Positions 21,865-35,146 of a stretch of 56,771 nucleotides of DNA are shown here, in pieces; position 1 is the stretch's first letter; each line of letters begins with the position of its first letter. A model generated the notes under the pieces. It did not search any database and was not told the DNA's origin. It was given only the letters and a program-made list of their open reading frames with translations. The DNA is from Pezizomycotina sp. ARF18. Its lineage: Eukaryota; Ascomycota. The position numbers and the translations under genes are program-made. The stretch lies in contig AZLU01000255.1 of NCBI GenBank assembly GCA_002224055.1, positions 1 to 56,771 on the forward strand, in the 5' to 3' direction.

Positions 21865-24015
21865 CTAATGGGGAACCCGAGGCCACGATCGAATAGCTAC
21901 TTGACTCTTCCTTCGCAGACTTACTGCTAGGTCCTGGTATCTGTGGCTCGCTCTCCGCGCTGATGCCCAGGCTAACCTCCGAGCCCTCAGGCTTGCCTGG
22001 ATTCTCATCGCTGGCTGCAAATGCGAACTACTGTCTTCACTTTCAGTGAGACCTGACGATAGCGTCCAGCGGACGTTATTTGGCTGAGTATCCCTCCCGT
22101 GCGCCTGTCCGGACATCCTCCTAGCCGGCAGCAGGCACAACCCGCTACTGTGCAATTCATCAAGTTCATGTCTTTGACCCGACTCTTCCGTGTTTAAGAT
22201 TGTCCCCTTCTCTAAATCTACCTCTTCTGTGGGCCTCGGGAGCATTTCCAAGTTTTCTTCATCATCCCTGAACAGTAAATCCTCCCTCAGCGGTGGCAAC
22301 CTTGGCAACTCATTCCCCGCAGTTGCGTCTTGGTAGCTATGGCGCTCGCACAGGCACGCCTGCGGTAATTTTGTTATACCCCCATTCCTCCCCTCACCCC
22401 TGCCCCGGTTTCCACCGCCATCTACACCGCCAACGTGCCCCGCTTCGGGCTTATGTATTCTTGGCGTTTCAGGCCGATACGTTCTCAGTACATCAGGATA
22501 CACCGTCGCCCTACTAATCGAGAAATTCCGCGTCGTGGCAGACGTACTAGTGAACTTCGTACTAGTTCTTGTAACATTCGTACGTAAAGCTGAAGCCCAT
22601 GTCGACAGCGTGATCGGCACGCGAAACGACATTAACCTGCGGCGGTTGCGGATCGTGGACGTTGTGTCAGTGGTTCGGGGATGGCGAATGCGCGAGATGA
22701 AAGTGAAGGGTAGGCGGTGGATTTTATGCCGGATGAAGATGGCGCGGATGCAGGGCACGCAGGCGCAGATTATGCGAGGTCTATCTCAACTCTAGGAGCG
22801 TAAGTTAATATGGAGATCATGCGTAGATAGTTGAATTGGAATATTATTGGGACTTACTGGCTCCAGATGGCGACTTCGACAATGTGCCATGTGACGTCCT
22901 TTGTGTACGTTAACTGTCTTAGCGTGAAGAGGCGGCAAACGCTAGCTGCACACGCACTATGTTTGCGGTCAGTGACTCTATAGGACCCGTCCTCGGAATT
23001 ATTAATAACTTACGCTCCTCCAACGCCGAACAAACATACTACCGCCACCTTCTCTCGTAACTTAAGTGGCAATCTCATAATGAGTGGTATCGGAATGATT
23101 CTTTAATCGTTCAAGTTGAATATCAGCATCTGATGGTATCAAATAACACAATCTACCTCGTACTTACAGTATAATAACGTCTGTCAGTATATTAATGATC
23201 CCGTTAGCGTTGTAAAGCCATAACTCGTTAACGCAGTGGTAGTTTGGCGGTATATCATCCTCGAAATCAATTGGGATGCACCGTAACGCAAGGGCGACTT
23301 CGAACCCTATGAGCGTCGCGATTAGGAATACCATAATGGCACGAAATAGGTATCTCATCTTTGAAACTTCGCCGACGCGGAGGTAGAAGAGCAGCAACGA
23401 CCCTTTGATCATGAAGATGGCGGGCGGATAGAGAAGTTCGAAGGAATATATCGACTGATGTTGCGATAGTTGGCCCGTTTAGCATGTGTAACATGGTCCA
23501 TAGGGGCGAAAGAAATTACAAACACTTACTTTTTCGAAGATGCTTGAAATGTTCCGGTGCGATCTTCCAGCCATGATGGCCAATTCCTTTTAGATACGTT
23601 CAGTACGTTTCGATCGTGAATATAGAAACTCTCTCGCTCAGATTAAGCAGTTAGGAACTCTTATACCTATTCTTGTGGCTTAGGTTACGGTTAGCTAGGA
23701 ATCCATAGGGTATACGAAGCTCTTCCTACTTACAAAAACATATCCCAACGCTAAAAGCCAATGCAAGGAACTGTTTTCTCTCTCGTTAGTAGATAGTCTT
23801 CCACAAATATTTAGGTGGCAACGGCTCCTCACAGAAGCTCCAAATATGGACCAATCGTCAATATACAGCCTCTTCGTGACCTTCACCCTCGAATAAAACC
23901 TCAGCGACACCGTTATAAGCGTTAGGACGAGTAGACTGGCGCTGACTCCGAGGACGAGCGGGGCCCTGTCCTCGGCTTCTTCGATGTACCGCGGGCATGA
24001 CTGACGGTCTGACAT
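21865..24015 (-). CDS. Fungal rhodopsin-domain (PTH11-like) seven-helix membrane protein, about seven exons
   Basis: Exons by splice signals and frame: 24015-23833, 23770-23734, one ending at 23530, 23454-23168, 23100-23014, 22956-22858 and 22791-21865. Helices and motifs come in family order: VLGVSASLLVLTLITVSLRF, the hallmark YIDDWSIF, HHGWKIAPEHFKHLRK, SFELLYPPAIFMIKGSLLLF, FRAIMVFLIATLIGFEVALA, ANGIINILTDVIIL, IPLIMRLPLKLREKVAVVCL, YTKDVTWHIVEVAIWSQ, then IICACVPCIRAIF. A polar, Glu-rich cytoplasmic tail of about 290 residues follows. The exon starting at 22791 needs one added base, and the joins around exons 2-4 leave small frame discrepancies. Such proteins are surface receptors or sensors in Pezizomycotina, and the ligand is unknown. 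Confidence 0.8.
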
Positions 24016-25528
24016 GGAGTCCCATGTAAAGGTGCTCAAACGGCATTAAAACCAAATTTTCGAACGTTTCTCTGGCAGCCCTGGCGAATACTGTGCGGTT
24101 TTGTGGGTTTCCAAGACTCGGTTGACGCTGCTGCGGGTTGGATCTGGACAGGCTTCCAAGGAACCAAGAGATTGGCAGGGAGGAGAACATTTCATGGAGG
24201 AGGAGGAAAAGTCTTGGGACGATTGATCATAAACCAGAGCATTCGGGGTCTTTGCGCTGGTACGCTGGAAGGAGGGGAACTAGAGGTCTTGGGAGTTTCT
24301 TGGAAATTATTGTTTTCTTGGAAGATCGAGGACGACGCGGCGATTGAGCCTGGGCAAATTCCTCTGTAATAGTAAGATGGGAACTCTGATAAGATATTGA
24401 GAAGAGTCTCTGGCATAGATGATCGAAGTGCTCTTCGCAATAGAAACGATAAACAATGGAAATACTATAATATACATAAAAGTCTTGGAGTTGTTCAAGC
24501 TATCGCGGGGATCTCCTTCTATCGAAATATACCCCCATTTGCCTTTAGTCATTTGCCGGAAGCGGCTGCTTGGCTGCCATTGACGCACGGGGCCAAGAAT
24601 AATCGATGACCGCAATAGAACGAATATTCCACTTCCGTCTGCTTCATGATCTTCTCAGCGCTTCCTTTGGGAAGGTCAAGTAGATTGAATGCAACTGATA
24701 TCATGGCTCTGAATCTCTTGGAAGTTTTAGGGCTCGGCGCTATAAATATGATTCTCTAGAATCGAGGCAATCCTGCCCGAATTGCTTACTTGCCAAGAAA
24801 TTCCGAGAAGTTGGCTCCTGTACGGGATACTCGTTTTTCGGAACTGCAACATGCGTAGGGTGCCCGAGATAGCCTTAAAGCAATTTATGAGGAAGTCGAG
24901 ATACATGGACCAACTGCAGCGTTTTCCTGGCCATTCAATTGCAACGGCCCGGATGGAAATCCCCTCGCGCAAGATTGTGCATTCCATTTGTCGGAGAGAG
25001 AATGTTGGCAATTTCGAGCCGAGAATCTCGCTAAACACCAGGCGGGATATCACACGGCAGATCCCGCTCGAGCTAAGGTCCAAATATAGGTAGCTCAGGC
25101 AGAGCCTATGATGACCTTCAAGTTTATATTGTGTCCAAAACTGAGGTTTTTGCCTTCTCATTGCTTTCAATAGATCAAATTATCTCATTAAGCGCTTTGA
25201 ATTACTACTAACTACTAGCGAACTTGGCAATGTGTAGATTCTGATCGTCCGTGTCTCCCACCGTGATGCCAATTCTCCCGATCCCTACTGTCCAAATTTT
25301 TTCCACGTTCCTATTGAATATCGCGTTTTACGAGTGGAATTTCTATCTATGAGTCAGCATGCCCATGCAAGCGCCGCCGAGCTGCAAGAATTTATCGCTT
25401 TCCATTTTCAATTTCCTAGCCGCTGTTTCCATCTCGTTCTTCTTCGCCTCCAAGCTTTCAATGCAAGTAGGGAGGCTTTACGTTTATAGATTTCTTACGA
25501 CGCAATACTATTCCCAATAGTTTTATCA
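24016..25528. other. Upstream region of the receptor gene, no gene recognised
   Basis: Frames of 70-150 codons occur on both strands (24103-24369 plus, 24727-25170 minus, 24782-25093 plus) but mirror each other and show no motif. The first few hundred bases should hold the receptor promoter. Confidence 0.35.
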
Positions 25529-25750
25529 ATGGGAAACACTCAATCGTATCCTTCTTCATCATTAAACAAAGCCACTTATGGCCCTTCGTTCCGCCTTGTA
25601 AATCCGGAAACCGGAGAAGCAACAACAGCGCCTGGTTTGTTGAAAACCACCTTCAACCCGCGACCTCTCACGAAACACAAAGGCCGTCTTCCACGCGCGG
25701 ATAGGCGGCTAACCCTCCTATCTCTGCAATACTCCGACCTGTCTGGCTAG
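25529..25750 (+). CDS. Possible small protein with N-myristoylation-like start, 73 aa
   Basis: ATG in good context (tatcaATGGG) opens MGNTQSYPSSSLNKATYGPS, then FRLVNPETGEATTAPGLLKT, a basic stretch (LTKHKGRLPRADRR), and a stop at 25750. MGNxxS fits the N-myristoyltransferase consensus, which would put the protein at a membrane. The frame is short and isolated and could be a fragment of a longer spliced gene. No family is recognised. Confidence 0.3.
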   Translation: MGNTQSYPSSSLNKATYGPSFRLVNPETGEATTAPGLLKTTFNPRPLTKHKGRLPRADRRLTLLSLQYSDLSG

Positions 25751-28700
25751 GATGGGTACTTACATCGTTTAGTATCCCGCCAATATTCGTCGCCCGTATT
25801 TTCTACGGATTAGAGTTGAGTTTTCCGCCGGCGGAACTTTAGAGAATGGTAAAGAGTGACGGCGTACCCGTTCCGTAGGAAGAATCCGAGGCCGCTTAGG
25901 TGGTTGGCTTTGGCGTTATGTCCCGTTTATAGTTGGAGACATAGCGTGGTTCACGTTTCGAGGAAGACAACCTGCGAAGGAGGTCGATGTGGAGTTGTTA
26001 CCGGCTCAGCATCGGAGCAGGATAAGGTCCCAGAAAACATAACCTCGATTATGTGATACTTCAGTCCGGCATTCTACTTAAAGTCTGCCAGCCATGGTGG
26101 TGCATCTAGTTCGGTGTCAGCAACGCAACAATAGTAGACAGAAATGGTAATGCTATCTCCTCTCTCAATTCTTATCATCGTTATATTCAAATTTTCATAA
26201 TGGGTTTAGTAGAGGTCAGACATGGGTCGCAAAAGGTATAGCAAATAGAACCGTAGTCTCCATGAAATGATAGTCCGTTGAATATATCACCGATGACAAA
26301 ATTACCAAGACAGACTTGTTTCTAGCTTCACTTGGGGATATATGAGTCTTAGATCGTGAGATTTTGTGGTAAATGCAATACAGTCTCGTCTCTCACGATC
26401 TGTTAAACCACGCATAGGGAATGCATAAGTATTCCAGTAACCTCTAACCTCAGATCTTCGAACATCTTCATATTCAGCTTTCTCGGTAGTTACTGCGATG
26501 ATAGAAAGACGCTGGAAGCCGTTGGGCCCCTACTTGTAACTTCGAGAGCCATGAGCGTGATTCCGTGGACCCTTCGTCCTCCTTTTTCGTGCGTAAACTT
26601 GTGATGTTGAGACTCGACCACAGAATTGTCAATTTGACCGCCCCTTAATCTCAATTCTAGCCTTATTCCTCCTCTTGAAGTCTTTATGGGGGAATCCCAG
26701 CATCCTACGGCGATGGTTATTCTCAACCTCCCGGGGACGACTTCCCCAACGCCTTAGAGGTACTAAATCTCGAGATATAACATTCGGAGTGTACTCGGAT
26801 GTTTCATCGGCTGCGGCACCCAGGTTTGCTCTCGAAGTTTCCATGCCATTGCCCCTCTGACCACTGGCCTTTGCAACTTTGTACAAACGTGTAATATTGC
26901 TCATTCTCTCTGAGGTTCGTAAAAACAAATCGAAAGCTAGAACTCTCTTCACTAACGGAATACGAACGAGAAAAAATGGCAATCTAGGATTGCGGGTATA
27001 TCGGAAGACCACACTTGCAAATCGTTAAAATTTGTTGTTGATGGAGGTTTCGAACAAATTCAGAGAGTGAACCGCCACCGTCGAAAGTTATTACTGTCGA
27101 TCAACCAGGGAGCATTCTTTTCAAAAAGTAGCGTGAAACGAGGCTTCTAAGATGCTTATAAAGACTTTCTATCAAATATAATGAGGTTTACTCAACGAAG
27201 GCGGGATAGTCCTTGGAGAGTCTCTTGAGTTTGGCGCTCTCGCGGTAATGTGGGTCCTGTCTGGAGGGATTTTTTCCAATAACAATGTTCTATAACAGTA
27301 TTTCTATGCGGATACACATTAGAAAGGAGTATTGCTGTTCAAGTCGGTCACTACCCGACTCCACCCTGCCTCCTCGAAGACATTGTTCTCGGAATTCTCC
27401 ATGGAAGTACCCATTTCCATGCATCATTCTAGATTCTGTAGACTAAACTGGATCCTCGCTGAGGACAAGAACCCTGGTTCGAAACGAAACGAGCTCGTCG
27501 AAAAGGAGGAGCGGCTCGGTCATTTCTCGACTATCGCATGTGCTAGAAGGTATGTTGTGGAGGACCGATGGTAGATCGATGTAATACATTATTGTTTCGA
27601 AAATCTTGCAGGATGCAGTCCATGTTTTTTTTTTTTTTTTTGCGAATTCTGTTTTGGTAGCTTCGATGCGGGCGGCTGTGGGTGGGTGGAGTCGGCGGCC
27701 CCATATTATTAACCCACCGCGAACTCCAAGACGGCAGGGTCAAGGAGCGTTAAAGTCCGAATTCGGGGATACACGGGGCTTTCGATATTTTAGTATTTGT
27801 ATTTGCAATTTCAATCCATGCTTAAGCTCTCGACTGGACCTTTGTTTCCTTTTCTTTCTTCCCTTTCTTCTTCTAAATATTTCTGTTGCGTCTGCCTGTA
27901 AGGGCGAACAAGTAGATACGCTAAACCCAGGCTCACAAAACGCAGGAACCATATTACCAATTGATGGTCCCTGGCATAACACTAATGGCCGTTGAGCTTC
28001 AGGACCAGGTATCCAATTTCGAAGAGAGGTTTCTCCGAAGAAACCTCGACATGTGGTAGGCACTAGACGAAGAATGTTTGCGATAGTTCCTTGGCCCGTG
28101 TTGAATTCACTATAGAAAAACTTGAAACGGAGTTAACGTCGCCATTGATACTTGAAAGCAACACCGTTATATTACCCGAGTTCTGCTTTGCGAAGGATAC
28201 CTTGGAATGTTTAGAGTTCTTCTGGTGGAAGGGATTCATTTTCGCACCTCTAGAGATATCATCTCGTGCTAAATCGTCAAGTCAGATTATGTTCTGCTTC
28301 CCTTTAATCTATCTTGAAAATACCGCAGATCGTGTAAGGTTATTATCGGGGGGGGGGGGGGGGGGGGGGAGGCTGACAGCAATAAATCTCTTATTGTGCG
28401 AAACAATAACTCGCCTGTAGCGCCTAAGAATTCCGGTATGCCGGACCTAGTAGCTTCATCGTGAGAAGCGAAATTAATCGAAATGAGTTTCCTCAGCCTT
28501 TACCCGCTTGAAATGGCTCCTTCTGTCATAGAGTTTAGAAAGCGGAGCAGAACGCCAATACCGGTATAATGGCGACCGAAACAGCTATATTAGAAGCCGC
28601 TGGATGCCGATGGGTACAAGATACTACAACATCGGTAAACCAAAACGGAATCTGTCCACGGTGCACGATCTACTTGAGGAAAGTCCACAAGTGAATTTTT

Positions 28701-31475
28701 CCGCCTTTGTGGTACCTGCACGGTTAAAACTTGAAAAAAATCTGCACGAATCAAAGGAGTCTTACATGCCCTTGCAATACCAAGCTTTTTGTGACGAGAC
28801 GAAGGGGGGAGTGGAGAAACATGATCGTGACAAAAGGATCTCTAAAGTTCTAAAATTAACGATCTGTAATTTTGATATTCTAGAAAGCAGTTGCTTCCTT
28901 TGGCGTTCACTACCGTTCTTGCATTGCAGAGAGGCTTAAGGGGCTCTCGATAAACGAAACATGAAACAAGATCGATTAATTGAGATTTTCACGAGATTGT
29001 ATACGCTCCAGAACGACTTCTATGGAGAATGATTGAAGTACAATCTTTACGGTTTCTCGCGTTTAATACATAGCTCTATAGATATGTTCTGTACAATTGT
29101 AGATACGAAGATCGACGAATTTTGTTACTTCAGAAGATGTGTCGTGCGTGCACCTGCAACTACCAGGGTCACTCACCCATGTCCGCGTGGCATCTGGTGC
29201 CTTAAGTCTTGGCAGGCTCTTAGCGTCTTTTTTCTAGGTGTTGAGGTTCAAAGATTTTAATTTTATTTTTTCGTTTTGTATGAGGAATCGTTGGTTTTTG
29301 CAAATTCTTTTGCTGTTTTTCGAGGTGTCGGCGCCCTCTCACCTCGGTACGTACTTCAGTACTTCGATTGGCCACCACGCTAAAAACCCTGGTCTTGGGC
29401 CTTTTATATCCATGAACGGCAGTTCGTCATTGACAGCTTCAGCTTATGAACTTCCTTAGTTGTCTACCAATCCCTACTAATATGGGGAAAGAAAACTGCG
29501 GAGACCCCACATAATATTAATATCAAAGACTCAATAGCAATAGGAATTCCTCACGTTTGCTATCGATAAGAATCCCATGCCGTCCCCTGGTCCATGGTCA
29601 TGTCATTCATGAGCGGTGTTAAGGGCAAAAGCCAAAAAAAAGCTTAGGTGTGAGAAAATACAGGATTATGTATGACAGCTATTTTGCTATTTTCGTGGTC
29701 TTGGGTCGTATTTTGACCAGGGTGATTGACTCGCATTTCGTATAAGAATCTTACTCGTTTGCCTTGTCTCTCACGATGACCCAGATTCTGTTAACGTGAT
29801 CCTCTCGCTACTCCTCTTCCCTCCCCTTCCCTCTTTCTTTTTCCTTCTCTTTTTTTTTTAAAAAAAAAAAAACCGAATTGGGTGTCGTCGCAGACCGCTC
29901 CTCCTCTCTATAAAACGCCACCAATGAGGAACCGCCTCCGTTGATCCGTGCGCCAAATATTTCCTATTAATTAACAGGATTTTACTGAAAATCATTGACA
30001 TGTGCTATTTTCCATGCATATTCTATTGAGAAACGTCGCTGAGCCTCGGTTTGTTTCAACTATCCCAACCTCCGTCTTTAATATTACTGGAGATGGAAGA
30101 AGCTGCATATGTATGTGATGTATGTCGCGAGACTGAACAGTGCATGTTCCGAATTCCGGAGATAATTATATTTAACGCTTATCAAACTTTCCCAGCAGGC
30201 TTGATTACCCCGCCTTTTCCCGCATCTTCGAATAGTTCGCGACTTGAATCTCGAGGGACTTCAGATCCTTCATCGGTCGGAGGTTTTGCGGATTTAGGTT
30301 TAAGGCGAAAAAAGCCATGCATGATGAACAACGGATCCCGCAAAATATCTCATTTGCCTACAATTACACGTTTTTTTGCTTCGGCATATCCATCTCTCAA
30401 TACTTGACGGACTTTGTTTCTTTGCTTTTTCTGTACATGTTGATTAAACAGCGTCTATTAATTTTCTACTGCTGAGCTCTGTTTATGAGATATCCATCTT
30501 GGAACTGGCGCTTCAAGGTGTTTTCCTTTTTTTTTTTTTTTTTTTTTTTTTTGCTTCCTGGTTCATTGGCAATTGTGGGTCATTTGCATGACAAGGATGA
30601 AGAAATAAGGATGTAACTAAATCCAATACTCGCTCGTTACTATGAACCAGGAGGAAGCTATATCGAAGCTGCAAGAGGTTACGTAGCTTTTCTCCTTCCC
30701 AAGCTTGGGAGAAGTCCACAATTTCTCCACACAAGTGCCGATTCTCTCGTCACTCGTAAGCGATTCGGATACTAGCCCACGGTTCCATCCTATACATTCC
30801 TTTGACCTATTTTTTCCCTTTTCCAAGAATGCAATTGCAACGCCATGAGTCCTCCCGGCCGCGACCAACATACTAAAAAAAAGGCACAGAAATTTATATA
30901 GATAGAACACACGGGGAAGATCCATGTACAAAGATGGAAGCTGTTTGGCTTCTCTAACTCCATTCACTTGCTCTCCTTTACCTGTTCATGTCTCGCATAT
31001 ACTTTCCATCTGATCAAATCTCCACTCGCACTCAAATCCGAAGCTAGGGATGATAAATTTTCCGGGATCTTTGACAAGACGGGATCCTAAAAGAAGAAAA
31101 AGAAAAAAAAGAGAAAGGAGGAACATCGGCGCATTGCGCATGCGCTGTGGTAGATTTTTACTGCTACCCTTTGCTCGAATCCAGTACCTGTGCGACGTTA
31201 ATGGCCAGATCGGGCGAAGTGCGAAAGAAGGATAGTATAGTCCAGACATCTTGAGATCCGGTGTATAAAGGTACGACGAAATCCTCACGATGAATCTTTT
31301 TCTTCCTAGGCTGTCCAACCTCGACCGATCCGATCATATCTTTACCCTTCTCCTTCTAAAGCGCTGCGCAATTAGACAATCGTTGTCGCCATCACGTCTT
31401 TTACATTAATTGCTAATATCGAACCTCGAAGTTCATTTCTTCAAACAAAAAGAAAAGTTGTCGTCAATTACAACG
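25751..31475. other. Gene-poor interval of 5.7 kb
   Basis: I cannot assign any gene. Protein-like but unassignable frames are a minus pair at 27012-26490 that continues in another frame as EKAEYEDVRRSEVRGYWNTY (about 26.4 kb), a signal-like stretch LCFLFFLPFLLLNISVASAC at about 27.85 kb plus, an ATG-started 111-codon plus frame at 28604-28939, and a 116-codon minus frame at 30967-30617. Low-complexity runs are G22 (28348-28369), T10A13 (29850-29872) and T26 (30527-30552). The last 400 bases should hold the cutinase promoter. Confidence 0.35.
28348..28369 (+). repeat. G22 homopolymer
   Basis: Twenty-two consecutive G follow tattatc. Poly(G) of this length can fold as a G-quadruplex and is hard to sequence, so the exact length is uncertain. 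Confidence 0.8.
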
Positions 31476-32182
31476 ATGAAGACCTTCACATCCCTCCTAT
31501 CGCTCCTCCTTGCCGCCTCATCGGCGCTGGCGATGCCCCACCAAATTGGCAAAGAAGCGCGGTATCTTCGATCTTACCCGCAACGACCTGAAAGACGGCA
31601 AGTGCGCCGACATCGTCCTCATCTGGGCCGCGGTACAGTTCGAGCTCGGCACATGGCGAGGTCTGCGGCCCCGAACTCGTCGACGCGGCCCTGAACTCCG
31701 GCCACGCGCAACCGCTTTATAGCTCAAGGCGTAGACTACCCCGCCTCCGTCCTCGGCTATTTCGCCGGCGCAACGACGAGGACGCCACAACGATGGCAAA
31801 CCTCGTCGCACTCGGCGTCAAGCAGTGCCCGCACTCGAAGATCGTCATCGGAGGTTACAGCCAGGGAGCGCAATTAGTGCACAAGAGCATTGCTAAGCTA
31901 ACTTATGCGCAAGCTGCGAGAGTATCGGCCGTGTTATGTTCGGCGACCCGGATAAGGGAGACACCTTGGCTAACAACCTCTCGGCAAGAGCAAGACGATT
32001 TGCAACGTTTTGGACTTTACTGCGATAAGCTTCCGCTCCCCTGGATCCCGCACTTGACGTACGCGCTCGAGGCTGGCCAGATGGCTAAGCTTTATCGCAG
32101 GACAGTTGTGCTTAGGCGGCGAGCGCACGCTAAAACTCACTGCCACACTTACTCACTAATGGAGTTACATGGCGGGACTTGA
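31476..32182 (+). CDS. Cutinase (carbohydrate esterase family 5), frames heavily interrupted
   Basis: The start at 31476 gives a signal peptide (MKTFTSLLSLLLAASSALA). Cutinase elements then follow over all three frames: IFDLTRNDLKDGKCADIVLI, RGTV, GEVCGPELVDAALNSGH, FIAQGVDYPASVLGYFAG, NDEDATTMANLVALGVKQC, and the nucleophile elbow in IVIGGYSQGAQLVHKSIAKL. Next are VMFGDPDKGDTLANNLSARA and GLYCDKLPLPWIPHLTYA. GYSQG carries the catalytic Ser and PHLTYA the catalytic His. The Asp region falls at a frame junction and is not clearly read. Five or more frame changes occur in about 700 bases, so either read errors or pseudogenisation is possible. Cutinases hydrolyse plant cutin esters outside the cell. 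Confidence 0.72.
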
Positions 32183-33689
32183 AATGCTTATCACGGAAGG
32201 ATATTTTTGACGATTGCGAGGCTACGGACAGTCTAAAGATGAGATGAACGAGTTCTAGAGGTCTCATATGAACTTTTCTTTTCATCATATATTTATTTCT
32301 TACACTTGGTTGTATATACCCGTTTTACCTCTTTCCCAGCATCTCTGCTCATTATCATGACAGATACCATACCATTTGCATCTTTTTCTTCTACTTCTCT
32401 ATACCCTTTATTTCTACTATTCTGTTACTCTTCACTTTTACTAGTTCACATAGTTCTTTGCATTGGTACCTTGCATAAAATTTTTCCATTTTCCTATTTT
32501 CCAATTCTTCAGCCTAGCAGAACCCAATGGCTCATGTATTATTAGCAATTTAACTCGACTGCTTCATGTTGATCATGAGGCTTTCATGTCTCGGGGTTCG
32601 CCTTCAGCTGACCCCTAGTCTAGATGAATAAAAAAACAACCTGGATCCAGCATAAAATTCCTCGGAAACAATTCGTGACTCGTTGACAGTGAGCTCAGAG
32701 CTTCGCTATCAACGTTTTCCCGTCTCTTGTTCGCTAACCTGAGAAATGGGCCAGTTTACGTATACCAAGAAAAACTCCTCCTTAACGCAGTTGTGACTGA
32801 AATCTTAGGCTGATTACGGGCCACGTGAGGATAGAGGTCGAAACATGAGTACGGCTTCTGTAGCCAGAAATAAATAGTTAACCAGAATTTGCGTGAACTA
32901 TTAGTAAGATTTCGAGAATTTACTAGCTTTAGGCTTTGCTTCATGATCTGGTTCCGCTACTTGCGCCGAAGAAACTATCCTAAAATACAGAAAACAGTGT
33001 CGAGCCCAATCGAATGGTGCAAGATTCGGGCTTCGGGTGGTTAATGCCATCCGCAATCTACCTATTCGATCCATAACCATTGGAGCGAGTAACTAGCAAA
33101 AGCTATAGATTTCTGAGCCGTGCGCGTACATTGCCCTCATTGCTCATTGTCTTTCATATTATCATACGGAAGTCGTTTTGTTAAGTGAAGGAGAAGCACA
33201 GGGGATCTGAAGAGCAAGGAGAGCTCAATTTCATTTTTGGTATAATTTACCCCCCACCATCGTAATACAAAAATTAATGAAGTCTGCCCATCGATGATGC
33301 TCAGCCGAGCAATTGCCAATTAGACGAAATTCTTAGGAAAGTACCGTGAAATGGATATTTCCATTATTATATATGTATACTTTGATTATGTACAGCTCCT
33401 GTGGCGGTAATGCTTAAGAGCAGGAGGACAGCCCTGTCAAGCGTACATTATGGAGTTTAGGAAATAATCAGCTTTCCATACGGTTACTTTTGAAGCATGT
33501 TGCTGGTTCCACGGGATGAAGAGCAGGTGCAAAAGGATTCTTATGTATAGTTCTTTCTATCTTATAAAAAGTGGACACGCAATGCTAGAGCAACGAACGT
33601 TTCCATCAAAAATATTTACAGATGAAGAAGCAATAAATGAATAATAGGTCAATGTACGCATAAACCCATAATTCGAACAAGATAGGTTC
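32183..33689. other. Intergenic, no gene recognised
   Basis: Frames of 60-80 codons on both strands carry no motif. It lies between the 3' end of the cutinase gene and the 3' end of the second receptor gene. Confidence 0.4.
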
Positions 33690-35146
33690 AGAGATGTACC
33701 GATCCCACATGTTCTCACACCATCGTCCGCTCACTTGTGCTCGCCTTCCTTGCTCGAACGTCTGCGTGACGACCTCAATCTGCGTCGTTTTCGTAACATC
33801 CCACAGACTAACGAGAACCACTCATACCGTCCTCCGCCTTGTCCATCATACTCTTGAATCCTCCAGCTCCATAACGCTAACCCTCGAGCCCTTCTCCCCC
33901 CAACCGGCGACGAAGCTCCCTCTTGTGTCGTGTTCCGGACTAGAGCTTCCCGGGCGGCTCATGAATAAGCTCTTTCGCTCCTTCTTTCCGCGTTGACTAC
34001 GTACTCATATGATACGACTGCGACCGGCTCCTACTAACCATCGTCGCGTTCGTCTTCCCTTTCGTCGTAACACAATCGTCATCCCATACGCTGTCGAGCT
34101 TGGTGGCGCCCTGGCTGCGGTAGTTGCTTCCTACCATTATCTTGGATAACCTTCGTCCGATCTTGCTTTCGTTTACTTTGCTTCGCTGCGGCGTTGACGG
34201 ACTGGTTCGGAGTTGGGTTACGGAGTTATTCCCGTGACGGGAAGAGTATTCACGGAGCGTCTGCTTGGATTTTACAAAGATAGGTTGAGGGATGGATGAC
34301 GCGCAGATTATGCCGATGTCGCATTCAATGGCTACCCAGATCCAGGCCATGAAGCCTTCCATGTAGGGTCCATGACGTCGTTGTTTCGATGAGGTATTTG
34401 AGGCGCATGAAGCCAGCGACGCAGACACTTGATTATTCCAGGTTAGTACGTAATCATCCAAATATTTTCAGCGGCGGATCGGACGGGAGGTCTTACATGG
34501 CACCCAGTCCGAACATAATCAGCAATCCTATTCTCTGCTTCACGGCAGTTTAACCCTCCAGACCATTGGCATCGGAAGAACAATCAAACCCAAATCCGCC
34601 ACAATATTGAAAACAGCATTGCTGACCATCGCGCTCGTCTCGTCGAGGCACCGGCTCTGGTCCATAGTAATCGGGTTCCAATACGCCGCGAGCGGTATAC
34701 ACATAAAGCACAACGCTATGAAAACGCAATCCCCCACAGCGCAACGAATACAATAAACGTGTACGTCACGATCCTAAACACCTTCGTACTCGCCAGCCTC
34801 AAGTAAAAGAACAGTATCGATAATTTCGTCAACGCTACGCAGATCGTAAATAGTAACATGTTAACCCATGCAAACCGCAGGGATATGCCGCGGAGTTCAG
34901 CTTGACGTCCATATGTGGATGCCGTAACCGCCGTAGATGGTCGCGAGCACGTTGCTACGGTTAGACCGCCGCAGACGATCGTGGCGACGACGATGAGCCA
35001 GTCGTCTGTGCCGAAGGAGCGAATTATGACGAGGCGGGTATTACACGCAGGGAGACGACTATAATCGTGAAGGCGAAGAGTATCATTTCGACGGAGACCA
35101 GCCACGGCCGCGGGATTCGGGATGGTCGTAGTTCGGCTTCGGCCAT
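33690..35146 (-). CDS. Second fungal rhodopsin-domain (PTH11-like) membrane protein, frames interrupted
   Basis: The start at 35146 gives MAEAELRPSRIPRPWLVSVE, the first helix (MILFAFTIIVVSLRV), then SFGTDDWLIVVATIVCGGLT with the family's DDW motif. WVNMLLFTICVALTKLSILF and FYLRLASTKVFRIVTYTFIV are helices 3-4. ALCFMCIPLAAYW and CLDETSAMVSNAVFNIVADL lead to LGLIVLPMPMVW and QRIGLLIMFGLGA. The intron 34428-34496 (GTAAGA, TACTAAC, AAG) joins to VCVAGFMRLKYL, then FMAWIWVAIECDIGIICASS. The tail is Ser/Arg/Lys-rich and probably ends near TKTTQIEVVTQTFEQG (about 33.75 kb). Several frame changes are needed. Likely a surface sensor. The tail differs from the other two family members here. Confidence 0.7.
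34428..34496 (-). other. Intron in the second rhodopsin-domain gene
   Basis: It is 69 nt on the minus strand, with donor GTAAGA, branch TACTAAC and acceptor AAG. Both flanks read as continuous family sequence. Confidence 0.7.

Noticed and set aside
21865-22758. A 297-codon minus frame containing TTRNFSISRA, at first read as a mitochondrial protein
   Set aside because: Splice signals and helix order show it is the last exon and cytoplasmic tail of the rhodopsin-domain gene. The apparent presequence is internal.
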